Source: Bombella intestini
Lineage (GTDB): Bacteria > Pseudomonadota > Alphaproteobacteria > Acetobacterales > Acetobacteraceae
Assembly (NCBI RefSeq): GCF_002003665.1
Contig: NZ_JATM01000002.1
Location: 1-64,000 of the forward strand
Reading direction: 5' to 3'
DNA: 64,000 bases
Both the position numbers and the translations under genes were made by a program. The notes under the pieces are model-generated. The model saw nothing but the letters and a program-made list of their open reading frames with translations. It ran no database searches and had not been told where the DNA came from. Below are positions 44,737 to 54,050 of this stretch, piece after piece; positions within the stretch are counted from its first letter, which is position 1, and each line of letters opens with the position of its first letter.

Positions 44737-45104
44737 ATCGTGACCCTGTTCTCATCTTCATGGGTTACTTCTTGTTCCTCCCCGACTCACTATATCCCTT
44801 CGGGTTTTCATGGTCGTGGCGGTATGGGGAAGCCCCCTTCGTGCCTATAGGAGATAGTGCTGTATGCTGCAAAAGCAAGAGGGAGGGGGACGCTAGGGAG
44901 AATGTGACTTCGATACCAGTTTCAAGCGTAAAAAATCATATTTACATAATGTGCTAGCGGAATTACCGAAAAACAATGTATAATGTTGTCAGAATAGTGG
45001 CATATGTTGGCAGTATTCTTCCTGTTAATATTTGTCGTAGATAATCTTAACTTTGTGTTGAGATTTTTTATTGCTTGTTACGTTGCCAAGGCACAGGAGT
45101 TTGC
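44737..45104. other. Intergenic region between grpE and chvI
   Basis: These 368 bp separate divergent genes. The grpE side carries the heat-shock-like promoter noted at 44852-44879. The chvI side is AT-rich (about 44930-45085), with several TATAAT-like hexamers such as TATAAT near 44980, but no single convincing promoter. No ORF or RNA gene was recognised. Confidence 0.5.
44852..44879 (-). promoter_or_regulatory. Putative heat-shock (sigma-32-type) promoter of grpE
   Basis: On the minus strand, CTTG (44879-44876) is followed 17 nt later by ACTATCT (44858-44852). I recall the alphaproteobacterial RpoH consensus as CTTG-N17/18-CYTATNT; this matches with one substitution. It lies about 115 bp upstream of grpE, a chaperone gene commonly under RpoH. 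Confidence 0.45.
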
Positions 45105-45881
45105 ATGAAGAAGCCCCCTTTCCCTTCCGTGGTTCCGTCTCACACGGAAGAGAAACATGGTTCAAAAACGCAGCAGGTTCCGGTTATTGCTCTTGTAGAT
45201 GACGATCGGAACATCCTGACTTCTGTTCAGATGACACTAGAGGCTGAGGGTTTCACGGTTCATGTCTACACGGATGGGGAGAGTGCCTTGCAGGGCATTT
45301 TGTCTCGTTCGACCTCTCTGGCAGTGCTGGATGTTAAGATGCCCCGCATGGATGGGATGGAGCTGTTGCGGCGGCTGCGTATGCGTTCGAGCAGCCTGCC
45401 GGTCATTTTCCTAACCTCCAAAGATGAGGAGATGGACCAGCTCATGGGGCTGCGTCTGGGAGCGGATGATTATATCACTAAGCCGTTCTCTGTTCGTCTT
45501 CTAGTGGAACGGATTCGGGCCCTGCTACGGCGGCATGAGGTCAGTCAGGCGGAGATCACAGGGGAAGCAGGAGCCAGTAGCAGTATCCTTGTTCGTGGTG
45601 CGTTAGCTTTGGATGAGGCCCGGCATCAGTGCCTTTGGAATGGGCAGGAAGTGGCATTAACGGTTACCGAATTTCTGCTCGTTAAGGCATTGGTAGTACG
45701 TCCGGGGCTAGTGAAATCCCGTGATCAGCTCATTGATGCTGCCTATGGGGATAGCATTTATGTGGATGATCGTACGATCGATAGTCACATTAAGCGGGTT
45801 CGTAAGAAGTTTCGCCGGGTGGATGAGTGTTTCAACCATATCGAGACTCTTTATGGAGTCGGATACCGGTACCGGGAGTGA
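45105..45881 (+). CDS. chvI: Two-component response regulator ChvI
   Basis: 258 residues from ATG 45105 with AGGAG 5 nt upstream. The receiver domain ([11 protein letters not shown], phospho-acceptor Asp in [16 protein letters not shown], Lys in YITKPFS) is followed by an OmpR-type winged helix ([17 protein letters not shown] ... [16 protein letters not shown]). It pairs with the adjacent ChvG kinase; in related bacteria ChvGI controls envelope stress, acid response and exopolysaccharide genes. Confidence 0.95.
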   Translation: MKKPPFPSVVPSHTEEKHGSKTQQVPVIALVDDDRNILTSVQMTLEAEGFTVHVYTDGESALQGILSRSTSLAVLDVKMPRMDGMELLRRLRMRSSSLPVIFLTSKDEEMDQLMGLRLGADDYITKPFSVRLLVERIRALLRRHEVSQAEITGEAGASSSILVRGALALDEARHQCLWNGQEVALTVTEFLLVKALVVRPGLVKSRDQLIDAAYGDSIYVDDRTIDSHIKRVRKKFRRVDECFNHIETLYGVGYRYRE

Positions 45882-45940
45882 GGTGATTATATGGCCTGCT
45901 CTGTAAATGCACTTCTCTCCCACCTCGGTGAGGCACTGGC

Positions 45941-47683
45941 ATGGTAGCTGGTGGCGAAGAGCTGATTGGTACTCTGCGGCGCATATGGCTTCGCTTTCGG
46001 GCAGTGAGGTTCGGGCAGTGGGTATCACCGCTGACAAACCGCCTGATGCTGGTCAATTTCCTGCCTCTGCTCTTTATGGGGGGGATGTTGCTCTCCATCA
46101 ATGCGCTGCGGAATACCCTGCTGAATGACAGTGTAGAGGCTTTGCGGGAGCAGGCACGTATCTATGCTTCTGTTCTTCAGCAGGCTCAGCGGATTGGGGA
46201 GGATGGTAGCGAGGTCAGTCTTGATAAAGACAAGGTGCATTTCTTTCTGGATAACATGATCCGCTTCAGCCGTAATGCGCAGGTCAGGCTTTATGCGCCT
46301 AATGGGTCTGTTTTGACGGAAAGCAGCCAAGGCGATCGCGCAATCAGTGGGGCCCGCTGGCAGCCTAATGTTAGTCTGGCTGATCGTGTTTACGACTGGG
46401 TGTTGTCGTTGATTCCCCTCAGTACCCGGGAGGGGGAGGTCCCGCTAGATAACTCCACAACATCGCAGAATTTCGGACAGGACACAGATGAGGATGTTCA
46501 TCTTAGCGCACAGGAGGAATTACCCCCTTACATCCGGATGACCGCTCAGCACGAGTTGGTCATGACGGTTGTAGAACCTGTCATCGTGCAGGGGGAGACT
46601 GTCGGTGTTCTTCAGCTTACCCGGTATAATACAGATATCGACCGGGCTATTATGGAAGTACGCTGGCTCATCGTCATCGTACTATTGTTGAGTATGGGGG
46701 CCGCCGTGCTGCTCTCATGGTATTTTGCCCTGACGTTGGCCCGCCCTTTACGTTGCCTTGTCGCCCGGTCGAGGGAGATGCGGGAGCCGGGAAAGGGGCG
46801 GGTGGATGGTCTGCCTTATACACTGCTCAGCAGGCGTGATGAAATTGGCGAACTTGCCCGAGCACTGCGTGAAAGTGCTTTGGCCCTGTGGGCCAGAATG
46901 GATGATGTGGAGCGTTTTGCAGCAGAGGTCAGCCATGAACTAAAAAACCCGCTTTCTTCCATCCGTTCCGCTCTGGATACTTTGCCTCGCATTGCAGATG
47001 CACAGGCACGCGATAGGCTGCTTAGTATTCTGGGGGGGGATGTTCAGCGGTTGGAGCGGCTGATTACCGATATTTCTTTTGCTAGCCGGGTGGAGGGGGA
47101 ACTCCAGCGGGGTGCACGGGTGGCGGTGGATGTCATCGAACTTCTGGGGCTGTTCGTGGAAGTGAATCGTGCCACAAGTAAGCCGAATTCTGTTCGGCTG
47201 ATGCTCGCTGTACCTGAAGGGGAAGAAGCTCTTCATGTTTTGGTCGGGCGGGATGGACTTGTTCAGGTTCTGCATAATCTCATCGGCAATGCGAAGTCTT
47301 TCTCGCCACCTAATGGTGTCGTTCGGCTTGTTGTCCGGGTTATGAAGGGGCCGCCCAGATTGGCGGAAGATGGCACGATCATCCCCGGTGGCCCGACTGT
47401 CGAGATTGCGGTGGAGGATGAAGGCCCCGGTATCCCGCCAGCGAAACTGGATAGCATCTTCGACCGCTTCTATTCAGAACGACCCGCTGGGGAGAATTTC
47501 GGCCAACATTCTGGTCTGGGGTTAGCCATAAGTCGGCAGATCATCTTGGCATTTGATGGGACTATTCATGCTGAGAACCGGGAGGAAATGGACCCGTTGA
47601 CGAAGCAGAGCCGTGTCTGTGGCGCCCGTTTTGTCATACGTCTTCCTCGCTTCATGTCTGTTGGTGTTGCTCCCTCTCCATAG
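45941..47683 (+). CDS. chvG: Two-component sensor histidine kinase ChvG
   Basis: 580 residues. The first membrane segment is at about residues 35-55 (LMLVNFLPLLFMGGMLLSI). A periplasmic sensor domain extends to about 240, followed by a second membrane segment (WLIVIVLLLSMGAAVLLSWYFAL), HAMP, DHp with phosphorylatable His (EVSHELKNPLSSIRSALDTL) and the HATPase domain (N box NLIGNAKSFSPP, EDEGPGIPP, HSGLGLAISRQI). It follows chvI by 59 bp. Confidence 0.95.
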   Translation: MVAGGEELIGTLRRIWLRFRAVRFGQWVSPLTNRLMLVNFLPLLFMGGMLLSINALRNTLLNDSVEALREQARIYASVLQQAQRIGEDGSEVSLDKDKVHFFLDNMIRFSRNAQVRLYAPNGSVLTESSQGDRAISGARWQPNVSLADRVYDWVLSLIPLSTREGEVPLDNSTTSQNFGQDTDEDVHLSAQEELPPYIRMTAQHELVMTVVEPVIVQGETVGVLQLTRYNTDIDRAIMEVRWLIVIVLLLSMGAAVLLSWYFALTLARPLRCLVARSREMREPGKGRVDGLPYTLLSRRDEIGELARALRESALALWARMDDVERFAAEVSHELKNPLSSIRSALDTLPRIADAQARDRLLSILGGDVQRLERLITDISFASRVEGELQRGARVAVDVIELLGLFVEVNRATSKPNSVRLMLAVPEGEEALHVLVGRDGLVQVLHNLIGNAKSFSPPNGVVRLVVRVMKGPPRLAEDGTIIPGGPTVEIAVEDEGPGIPPAKLDSIFDRFYSERPAGENFGQHSGLGLAISRQIILAFDGTIHAENREEMDPLTKQSRVCGARFVIRLPRFMSVGVAPSP

Positions 47684-47794
47684 GGTGGGCTGTATGGGGC
47701 AGGCGGATGGACGGCCTGTTTCTTATAGGTCGGAGACTGTGTTATGCTGGCGGCATCATGGCAGTTCCGCCAGTGTGGTGCAGGGAAACAGGGC

Positions 47795-48733
47795 ATGGGC
47801 ATGAGGACACAGGGCCGGTCTTCAGGAAGTATTGTGCTGGTGACGGGGCTTTCCGGTGCTGGGAAAGCTTCCATCCTGCGTATGTTGGAAGACCTTGACC
47901 ATGAGGTTGTAGATAATCCACCGCTTGATCTGTTCGAGGCCCTTGTTACCCGTTCTGGCCCTCGTCTGGCCATTGGGGTGGATGTGCGCAGCCGTGGCTT
48001 TGAGGCCCATCGGATTGTGGATTTTCTGATGCAGGCTCGTCGGGAGCCAGACTGCGTAACTCAGCTGATTTTTGCTACGGCTGATTATGATATCCTGCTG
48101 CGCCGGTTCACGGCGACAAGGCGGCGGCATCCTCTGGCTGGGGAGGGTGGCCTCCGCCCTGCGTTGGAGCAGGAAGCGGGATTGCTGGAGCCACTACGGG
48201 CTGTTGCTGATTTTGTGATTGATACAAGCGACCTGCCCCTGCCTGCCTTGCGTCAAATGATTGAGGCTCGCTTCAGTGCCGGGGTGGGGACCATGTTGTC
48301 CGTGGCTCTGATGTCTTTTGCCTATCCGGCGGGCCTGCCACGGGAGGCGGATATCGTGTTGGATGCCCGTTTCCTCCAGAACCCTCATTATGATGAAGGT
48401 CTACGCCCCCACACGGGGTTGGATGCCGATGTGGCGGATTATGTGAAGGCGGATCCGTTCTTTCAGTCCTTTTATGATCATGTGCTGGGGTTGGTGCGGA
48501 CTGTGCTGCCTCGTTTTGCACAGGAAGGAAAGAAATACGTCACTATTGCCGTCGGGTGCAGCGGGGGGCGGCATCGTTCCGTTACGGTTGTAGAGGCCTT
48601 GGCGCAGGATATTGTTGCAGATCCGATGATTGGTGAGTTGCGTGCCCCGGTGATGGTTTTGCATCGGGAGCTTGCTCGCAATGGGCTGGCCGCATGTCGC
48701 TGGGCTGCCCCCCCGCCGGGGGATAGAACATGA
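47795..48733 (+). CDS. rapZ: RNase adapter protein RapZ (YvcJ family)
   Basis: About 312 residues from ATG 47795; an ATG 6 nt later is also possible. The N-terminal P-loop reads GLSGAGKAS, with Ala in place of the Ser/Thr that normally follows the Lys, then EDLDHEVVDNPPLDLF. The C-terminal signature VTIAVGCSGGRHRSVTVVEAL is strictly conserved. RapZ binds sRNAs and GlcN6P in enterobacteria; its role in Alphaproteobacteria is less clear. In many relatives hprK and a PTS EIIA gene lie in this cluster; neither is present here. It overlaps the next gene by 4 nt. Confidence 0.95.
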   Translation: MGMRTQGRSSGSIVLVTGLSGAGKASILRMLEDLDHEVVDNPPLDLFEALVTRSGPRLAIGVDVRSRGFEAHRIVDFLMQARREPDCVTQLIFATADYDILLRRFTATRRRHPLAGEGGLRPALEQEAGLLEPLRAVADFVIDTSDLPLPALRQMIEARFSAGVGTMLSVALMSFAYPAGLPREADIVLDARFLQNPHYDEGLRPHTGLDADVADYVKADPFFQSFYDHVLGLVRTVLPRFAQEGKKYVTIAVGCSGGRHRSVTVVEALAQDIVADPMIGELRAPVMVLHRELARNGLAACRWAAPPPGDRT

Positions 48734-49281
48734 AAGCAGGGGGCGCAGCAGCAGGAAGCACCAAAGAGGTTGGGGGGGCAGAGTTCAGTGTAGAGGTGGC
48801 GACCCGGTTGGAGGAGGTTGCCCACTGGTGCCAGCATCACGGGCAGAGGCTGACGCCCGTTCGCCGTTTGGTGCTGGGGTTGGTTCTGTCCGAAACAAAA
48901 CCGCTGGGTGCTTATGATATTCTCTCCCTACTGCGTGTCTATCAGCCACGGGCTGTGCCACCTACGGTTTATCGGGCTTTAGATTTCCTGCTGGAACAGG
49001 GGCTGATCCATCGGATTGAGCGGCTTAGTGCCTTTGTGGGTTGCCGCCATCGGTTGGATTGTGAAGACTGTTGCACATCCCACAAGGCGTGGGGCGTCCA
49101 TCGGGCTCAGTTTCTCATCTGCCGTGGTTGTGGTCAGGTGCAGGAGCTGGAGCAGGATGTGGTGGCGGCTGTCTTGTTGCAGTCTGCCCGGGGGCAAGGG
49201 TTTCGTGCCGAGGCCGCAACGGTGGAGATTGAGGGAGTCTGCGCCCGTTGTGCTGAGGTGTCGCCGGTAAGGGAAAGTTAG
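48730..49281 (+). CDS. Fur-family transcriptional regulator, probably Zur
   Basis: 183 residues, ATGA-coupled to rapZ. The N-terminal winged helix (GQRLTPVRRLVLGLVL ... AYDILSLL ... PPTVYRALDFLLEQGLIHRIERLSAFVGC) is of Fur/Zur type. The C-terminal dimerisation domain has HRAQFLICRGCGQVQELE and VCARC, giving the paired CxxC structural zinc site. The AQFLICxxCG pattern favours Zur over Fur or PerR. An extra CEDCC cluster (around residue 110) is unusual. No zinc transporter gene is adjacent. Confidence 0.88.
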   Translation: MKAGGAAAGSTKEVGGAEFSVEVATRLEEVAHWCQHHGQRLTPVRRLVLGLVLSETKPLGAYDILSLLRVYQPRAVPPTVYRALDFLLEQGLIHRIERLSAFVGCRHRLDCEDCCTSHKAWGVHRAQFLICRGCGQVQELEQDVVAAVLLQSARGQGFRAEAATVEIEGVCARCAEVSPVRES

Positions 49282-49469
49282 GAATAGAGCTGTTTTTCAG
49301 GCCAGAAAGGGCCTACTGATTTTTGGAAAAATGACTAAAAATCAGTATGTTACCTTACCTCTCATAACTGTGATCTGGCAGGAAAATGTAGCTCATAGGT
49401 TAAACTGTTTTTTATGATATGGATGATTCCATTCGGGGAGTCTTCCCTCCACTAAAAAGGTCCGATGTT

Positions 49470-50870
49470 ATGAACAGGACAGCTGAATCTCCACAGCATG
49501 TTGTTGATCCCGCTGCCAGACGGAGAGTGCTTTTCATCTGCATTCTTGCCTCTCTGGCGGGGCTGATGTGCGGTATGGATATTGGTGTCATCTCCGGTGT
49601 GCTGCGTCCGTTTGGTATGGAGTTCCATGCTTCTACGGTTGCTCTGGAGTGGATTGTCGGGGGTATGTTGGTCGGTGCCACGATTGGCGCCCTGACGGGT
49701 GGCCAGCTTACCCAGCGTCTGGGGCGCAAGTACACGCTGACGACAGCAGCAGCTTTTTTCTCTATCGGTGCTTTTGGCTGTGCGGCGTCGCAGTCCATCG
49801 CCATGATGATCATCTGCCGTGTGCTGGTGGGCATGGGCATGGGGCTTTCCGACTTCTCCACCCCGCTTTATCTCTCCGAGGTCGCGAGGAAGGAGCAGCG
49901 TGGTGCTATGGTCTCGCTGTATCAGCTGCTCAAGACGATCGGTATCTTTCTGGCATTCTTCTCCAATAGCTGGTTTGCATCCTCTGGTGCATGGCGTTCC
50001 ATGCTGATGGTGGAAGCTGTGCCAGCTATCGTGTTTCTGGTGATCTTCCTCTTCCTGCCGCAAAGCCCACGTTGGCTGATGATCAAGGGACGTAAGGAAG
50101 AAGCCCTGCAGACGATGACCCGTCTTCGTGATGCACCAGCTCAGGCCCATAAGGAGCTTCAGGCTATTGGTGAGCAGCTGCAGACCAAAGAAGAGGGTTG
50201 GAAACTGCTGCGGACCAACAGCAATTACCGCCGCTCTCTTGGGCTTGGTATGCTGCTTCAGATCATGCAGCAGTTCGCTGGCATCAACATCATCATGTAC
50301 TATGCCCCCCGTATTTTGGAGACAGCCCATTTCAGTCTCGAGGCACAGATGTGGTGCACGGCTCTGATCGGTCTGGTGAATGTGCTGATGACATTCGTTG
50401 CTGTTGGTTATTCGGACCGTTGGGGGCGTAAGCCTATCCTGTATGCTGGGTATGTCAGCATGGCAGCAAGTATGGCCATTCTGGCCTTCCTGCTGTGGTA
50501 CGGTACGACAAGCCTGTCGCTCCAGCTTTTGGCACTGGGCATGATCATCATCTTCGTAGGTGGGTTCGCTATGTCCGCTGGGCCGCTTATGTGGGTGATT
50601 TGCTCGGAGATTCAGCCCGCTGCAGGCCGCAGCCTTGGTATCTCCATTTCCACGGGTACCAACATGCTAAGTAACCTGCTGATCGGCACAACGTTCCTTA
50701 GTGTTCTGGAGCTGGTCGGTGGCCCAAATACTTTCTGGTTGTTCGCTGGATTCAACGCCATTGGTGTCGTGTTACTTTACCTCTTTGTTCCAGAAACCAA
50801 GGATGTTTCTTTGGAAACCATTGAGGAACGCCTCATGAGTGGTGTAAAGCTGCGTGATCTTGGTCGTTGA
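49470..50870 (+). CDS. MFS sugar porter (GalP/AraE-like), copy 1
   Basis: About 466 residues from ATG 49470 (AAGG upstream); ATG 49419 would add 17 polar residues. Twelve hydrophobic segments are present. Sugar-porter signatures: GQLTQRLGRKYTL, PLYLSEVARKEQRGAMVSLYQLLKTIGI, PQSPRWLMIKGRKEEA, QQFAGINIIMYYAPRIL, DRWGRKPIL and PETKDVSLETIEE. It is probably a proton-coupled hexose or pentose importer of the inner membrane; the substrate cannot be assigned. It is closely similar to the next gene. Confidence 0.93.
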   Translation: MNRTAESPQHVVDPAARRRVLFICILASLAGLMCGMDIGVISGVLRPFGMEFHASTVALEWIVGGMLVGATIGALTGGQLTQRLGRKYTLTTAAAFFSIGAFGCAASQSIAMMIICRVLVGMGMGLSDFSTPLYLSEVARKEQRGAMVSLYQLLKTIGIFLAFFSNSWFASSGAWRSMLMVEAVPAIVFLVIFLFLPQSPRWLMIKGRKEEALQTMTRLRDAPAQAHKELQAIGEQLQTKEEGWKLLRTNSNYRRSLGLGMLLQIMQQFAGINIIMYYAPRILETAHFSLEAQMWCTALIGLVNVLMTFVAVGYSDRWGRKPILYAGYVSMAASMAILAFLLWYGTTSLSLQLLALGMIIIFVGGFAMSAGPLMWVICSEIQPAAGRSLGISISTGTNMLSNLLIGTTFLSVLELVGGPNTFWLFAGFNAIGVVLLYLFVPETKDVSLETIEERLMSGVKLRDLGR

Positions 50871-50976
50871 TTAAAGATTAGCTCTGTTCATTTGTTGCCG
50901 GGCAGGGAGGACGGTTCGTCTTTTCTGCCCGGTTTCGTATGGGGGTGATCTGTTACAGAGAGGGTATACTCTTTGC

Positions 50977-52404
50977 ATGGTAGATGAAGTTGATTCCCAT
51001 TCCGTCTCATCCGGAACGGGTGATGATGATGGGTCATTTTTCGACCCTACGAAATTCAAGATTCTTGTCATCGGTATCGTAGCTGCGCTGGGCGGGTTGA
51101 TGTCCGGTATTGATATCGGTGTGGTTTCCGGCGCGCTGGACCTGTTCTCACGGGAGTTCCATCCATCCACGATTGCCCTTTCATGGGTTGTTAGTGCCAT
51201 GATGGCGGGGGCTGCTCTGGGTTCTGTTAGTGCGAGTAAACTTGCCCAAAAAGTGGGTCGGAAACGTGCACTTATTTGTGGGGCAGGCGTATTCGTGGTG
51301 GGGGCCCTTGGTTGCTCACTGAGCTGGTCTATTCCCTCCATGATCTCGTTTCGTGTGGTGATGGGCTATGCCGTAGGATTGTCCGCTTTTACGGCCCCGC
51401 TCTATCTTTCCGAGATTGCTAGCGAGGAATCCCGTGGGGCTATGATCTCCACATATCAGCTGATGCTGACGATCGGGATTTTCGTAGCCTTTTTGGCGGA
51501 TACCTATTTTTCCTACCGTGGCAGTTGGCGGGGCATGTTCGGTTTTGCGGCGTGTCCGGCAGCACTGTTCTTCATCGGGGTGTTGTTTCTGCCTTACAGC
51601 CCGCATTGGCTGGTCATGAAAGGGCGGCATAAGGAGGCCCGCAGGATTCTTATGGACCTGCGTAATGACCCGCTGGAAGCCGCTAAAGAGATTCAGGCCA
51701 TTCGCCAACAGCTGGAGACTAAACAGGAAGGTTGGTCCCTGCTGAGGCGGAATAGCAATTTCCGTCGCTCTGTGCTTCTGGGGGTTGCTCTTCAGGCCAT
51801 GCAGCAGCTGGCGGGCATTAATATCGTCATGTTCTATGCGCCCAAGATTCTTCAGGCAGCGCATTTTGATTCACACGCACAGATGTGGTGCACGGCCATT
51901 ATTGGTCTGGTGAATATGCTCGCCACATTCGTGGCAATTGGTCTGGTGGATCGCTGGGGGCGTAAGCCTATCCTTTACGTTGGGTTCTCTGTCATGGCTC
52001 TGGCGATGGGGGTATTGGCTGGCCTGCTGCATGAGGGAATGGCTGAACAGGCCTCCCAGATGATCGCCGTGTTCGTGCTGATGATTTTCTGTGCGGGGCA
52101 CGCCATGTCAGCCGGGCCGCTTATGTGGGTGCTGTGTGCGGAGATTCAGCCTATTCAGGGGCGTGACTTTGGCATGTCTGTTTCCACATTGACGAACTGG
52201 CTGGCCAATATGGGCGTGAGCGTCAGCTTTCTGCCGCTGATGGAGGCTTTTGGTGCTTCTGGTACATTCTGGCTGCTGGCTGTGCTGAACTTCATCTTTA
52301 TTGGCATGACCTATCTGTATGTGCCGGAGACAAAGGGCATGTCCCTCGCAAAGATTGAGGAACGTCTGATGAGCGGTGTGAAGCTACGCAAGCTGGGACG
52401 CTGA
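50977..52404 (+). CDS. MFS sugar porter (GalP/AraE-like), copy 2
   Basis: 475 residues with the same porter motifs as its upstream neighbour (ASKLAQKVGRKRALI, PLYLSEIASEESRGAMISTYQLMLTIGI, QQLAGINIVMFYAPKIL, DRWGRKPILY, PETKGMSLAKIEE). The two C-termini are nearly identical (IEERLMSGVKLRxLGR), pointing to a tandem duplication followed by divergence. A 106-bp gap separates them, and a strong terminator follows. Confidence 0.94.
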   Translation: MVDEVDSHSVSSGTGDDDGSFFDPTKFKILVIGIVAALGGLMSGIDIGVVSGALDLFSREFHPSTIALSWVVSAMMAGAALGSVSASKLAQKVGRKRALICGAGVFVVGALGCSLSWSIPSMISFRVVMGYAVGLSAFTAPLYLSEIASEESRGAMISTYQLMLTIGIFVAFLADTYFSYRGSWRGMFGFAACPAALFFIGVLFLPYSPHWLVMKGRHKEARRILMDLRNDPLEAAKEIQAIRQQLETKQEGWSLLRRNSNFRRSVLLGVALQAMQQLAGINIVMFYAPKILQAAHFDSHAQMWCTAIIGLVNMLATFVAIGLVDRWGRKPILYVGFSVMALAMGVLAGLLHEGMAEQASQMIAVFVLMIFCAGHAMSAGPLMWVLCAEIQPIQGRDFGMSVSTLTNWLANMGVSVSFLPLMEAFGASGTFWLLAVLNFIFIGMTYLYVPETKGMSLAKIEERLMSGVKLRKLGR

Positions 52405-52427
52405 AACACTATCAGGCTGGAAGGCAC

Positions 52428-52463
52428 AAAAAAGGCTCACCATCTAAATGGTGAGCCTTTTTT
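52428..52463 (+). terminator. Intrinsic terminator after the sugar porter pair
   Basis: AAAAAAGGCTCACCAT and ATGGTGAGCCTTTTTT form a long stem with a 4-nt loop, 24 bp past the second porter stop. It probably works in both directions, ending the convergent glycosyltransferase gene too. Confidence 0.94.
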
Positions 52464-52499
52464 ATTGCAGAGAATACAGTCCGTAAAAGGATTGCAGCC

Positions 52500-54020
52500 T
52501 TACAGAATGAATGGCGCCAGAGCACCCAGATAGCTACGCAGCTCTTTATATTGAAGCGTTTCCAGATGGAGTGCCAGAAAAGGAAGCAGCCATACTGTAG
52601 CTTCCCGGTCGATGGCTGTTAGGGTGGAGACATTCCCTAGTGTGAAAGAAGATGGCGTTAGAGCCATTTCCAGCATGTTCAGGGCAGGTATATTCAGCCA
52701 CGAGCCTCCGGAGGGTGTGGTTTCCTGCGGGATGCTGAGGAAGCATTCCCAAAGGCCAGCCTTTAACCTGTCAGGTGTCAGCGGTTCCTTAGGGGGGGAG
52801 CATAGAAAATGCCCCTGCCCGCCCCGCTGCCTTAGTGCAATGGCAGATTGCTCGACAACGGGCAGGATATCATAGCGAGGCAAGCCGGTGAGGCGGCCAT
52901 CACGGAGGATGAAAAAGTCTTGAATCCGATCTGATCCATCCAGACCAAAGAGAAAGGCCGCTTCCCGATGCTTTAAGCTCTGGAGAAGGAAGAGCTGGAA
53001 ATCATGGCTCTGTTGGTCAGCCTGCCCCGTGTCGTGGAGTATACCCCCGCTGACACCGAGATGGCGGGCATCTTTGGGATGCAGAGAGAAGATGCGGAAG
53101 CTGGTTGGCTTCTGGCGGGATGGGGGAGGTGTTAGGCCAGAGATAGGCGGGTGTTGGCGGCGGATTCCCTCCAGCGCAGTCATAGCCCCTGTCATGACGA
53201 TGGGTTTTACCCAACGTAGGACATCAGCCGTTTTCTCTCGGGGGGAGGGGTCTTCAATCTCATTCCACTGGGTAAGCTGGTGGTCACCCAATGAGAGTTG
53301 GAGATCCTTCCGGATGAGGGCACGTTTAACGAACTGTTCTAGGCTGCGGCGTTGAAAATGCATCAGGTAAGCAACAGACCAATCCGGTGCTTCCTCCGTG
53401 ATGCCGGGTGTAGGCGACCATGTGATAGGCGCACCAGATGCGGTGACGTAGCGGCCTTTTTTCAGCTCGAAATAATGGACATTGACCCACTTACCCTTGT
53501 CCCAGCACGCAGGGCGGATGAAACTTTTAACATGCCGGTTTATGGGTTCCTCAGCCGTGCTGTGGCGGCTGAAGCTATGAGAAGGGGGCAGGCTGGGGGT
53601 CGAGATGAGATCATTATGGCCGTAAACCTGCCAGTGCAACGCTACGGCGCCGGCATCATCAGGCAATGAGCCGAGGAACTCCGGTAGGCTGGCATGATTA
53701 TCCAGCCTTATATATTCGTCCGTATCCAGGAAACCGACCCAGTCAAAATGCTGCCCGCTCATGGCGGTAAGGGCATCCAGATAGACTTGTTTCTGGCGGT
53801 CCACAAAGCCTTGATTGGTTAGGTCGAGGCTGTGCTCACGAATATGGAAGAGCCGTATATCCCAATGCACGCTGGCGGCGGCGATGAGGTCTCGCGTGCC
53901 ATCATCAGAATCATCATCAAAGAGAATGAAACTGTCCACACCAAGGAGGGCATGCCAAGCCAACCAGTACAGGATGTCATGTTCTTCGTTTTTTACAATG
54001 CCGACCAGAGCCGTTTTCAT
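52500..54020 (-). CDS. GT2-like glycosyltransferase (Glyco_tranf_2_4 type)
   Basis: 506 residues. The N-terminal ~250 residues have the fold of the GT2/GT92-like family: KTALVGIVKNEEHDILYWLAWHALLGVD, DDDSDDGTRDLI, the metal-binding WVGFLDTDEYI, and HFQRRSLEQFVKRA. The C-terminal half is not recognised and has no obvious membrane helices. The substrate is unknown. It lies 30 bp downstream of pyrD on the same strand, so it may be read through from that gene. Confidence 0.85.
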   Translation of the reverse strand: MKTALVGIVKNEEHDILYWLAWHALLGVDSFILFDDDSDDGTRDLIAAASVHWDIRLFHIREHSLDLTNQGFVDRQKQVYLDALTAMSGQHFDWVGFLDTDEYIRLDNHASLPEFLGSLPDDAGAVALHWQVYGHNDLISTPSLPPSHSFSRHSTAEEPINRHVKSFIRPACWDKGKWVNVHYFELKKGRYVTASGAPITWSPTPGITEEAPDWSVAYLMHFQRRSLEQFVKRALIRKDLQLSLGDHQLTQWNEIEDPSPREKTADVLRWVKPIVMTGAMTALEGIRRQHPPISGLTPPPSRQKPTSFRIFSLHPKDARHLGVSGGILHDTGQADQQSHDFQLFLLQSLKHREAAFLFGLDGSDRIQDFFILRDGRLTGLPRYDILPVVEQSAIALRQRGGQGHFLCSPPKEPLTPDRLKAGLWECFLSIPQETTPSGGSWLNIPALNMLEMALTPSSFTLGNVSTLTAIDREATVWLLPFLALHLETLQYKELRSYLGALAPFIL

Positions 54021-54050
54021 GGTGCAATATGGGTCCTGCGTTACAGTGGT

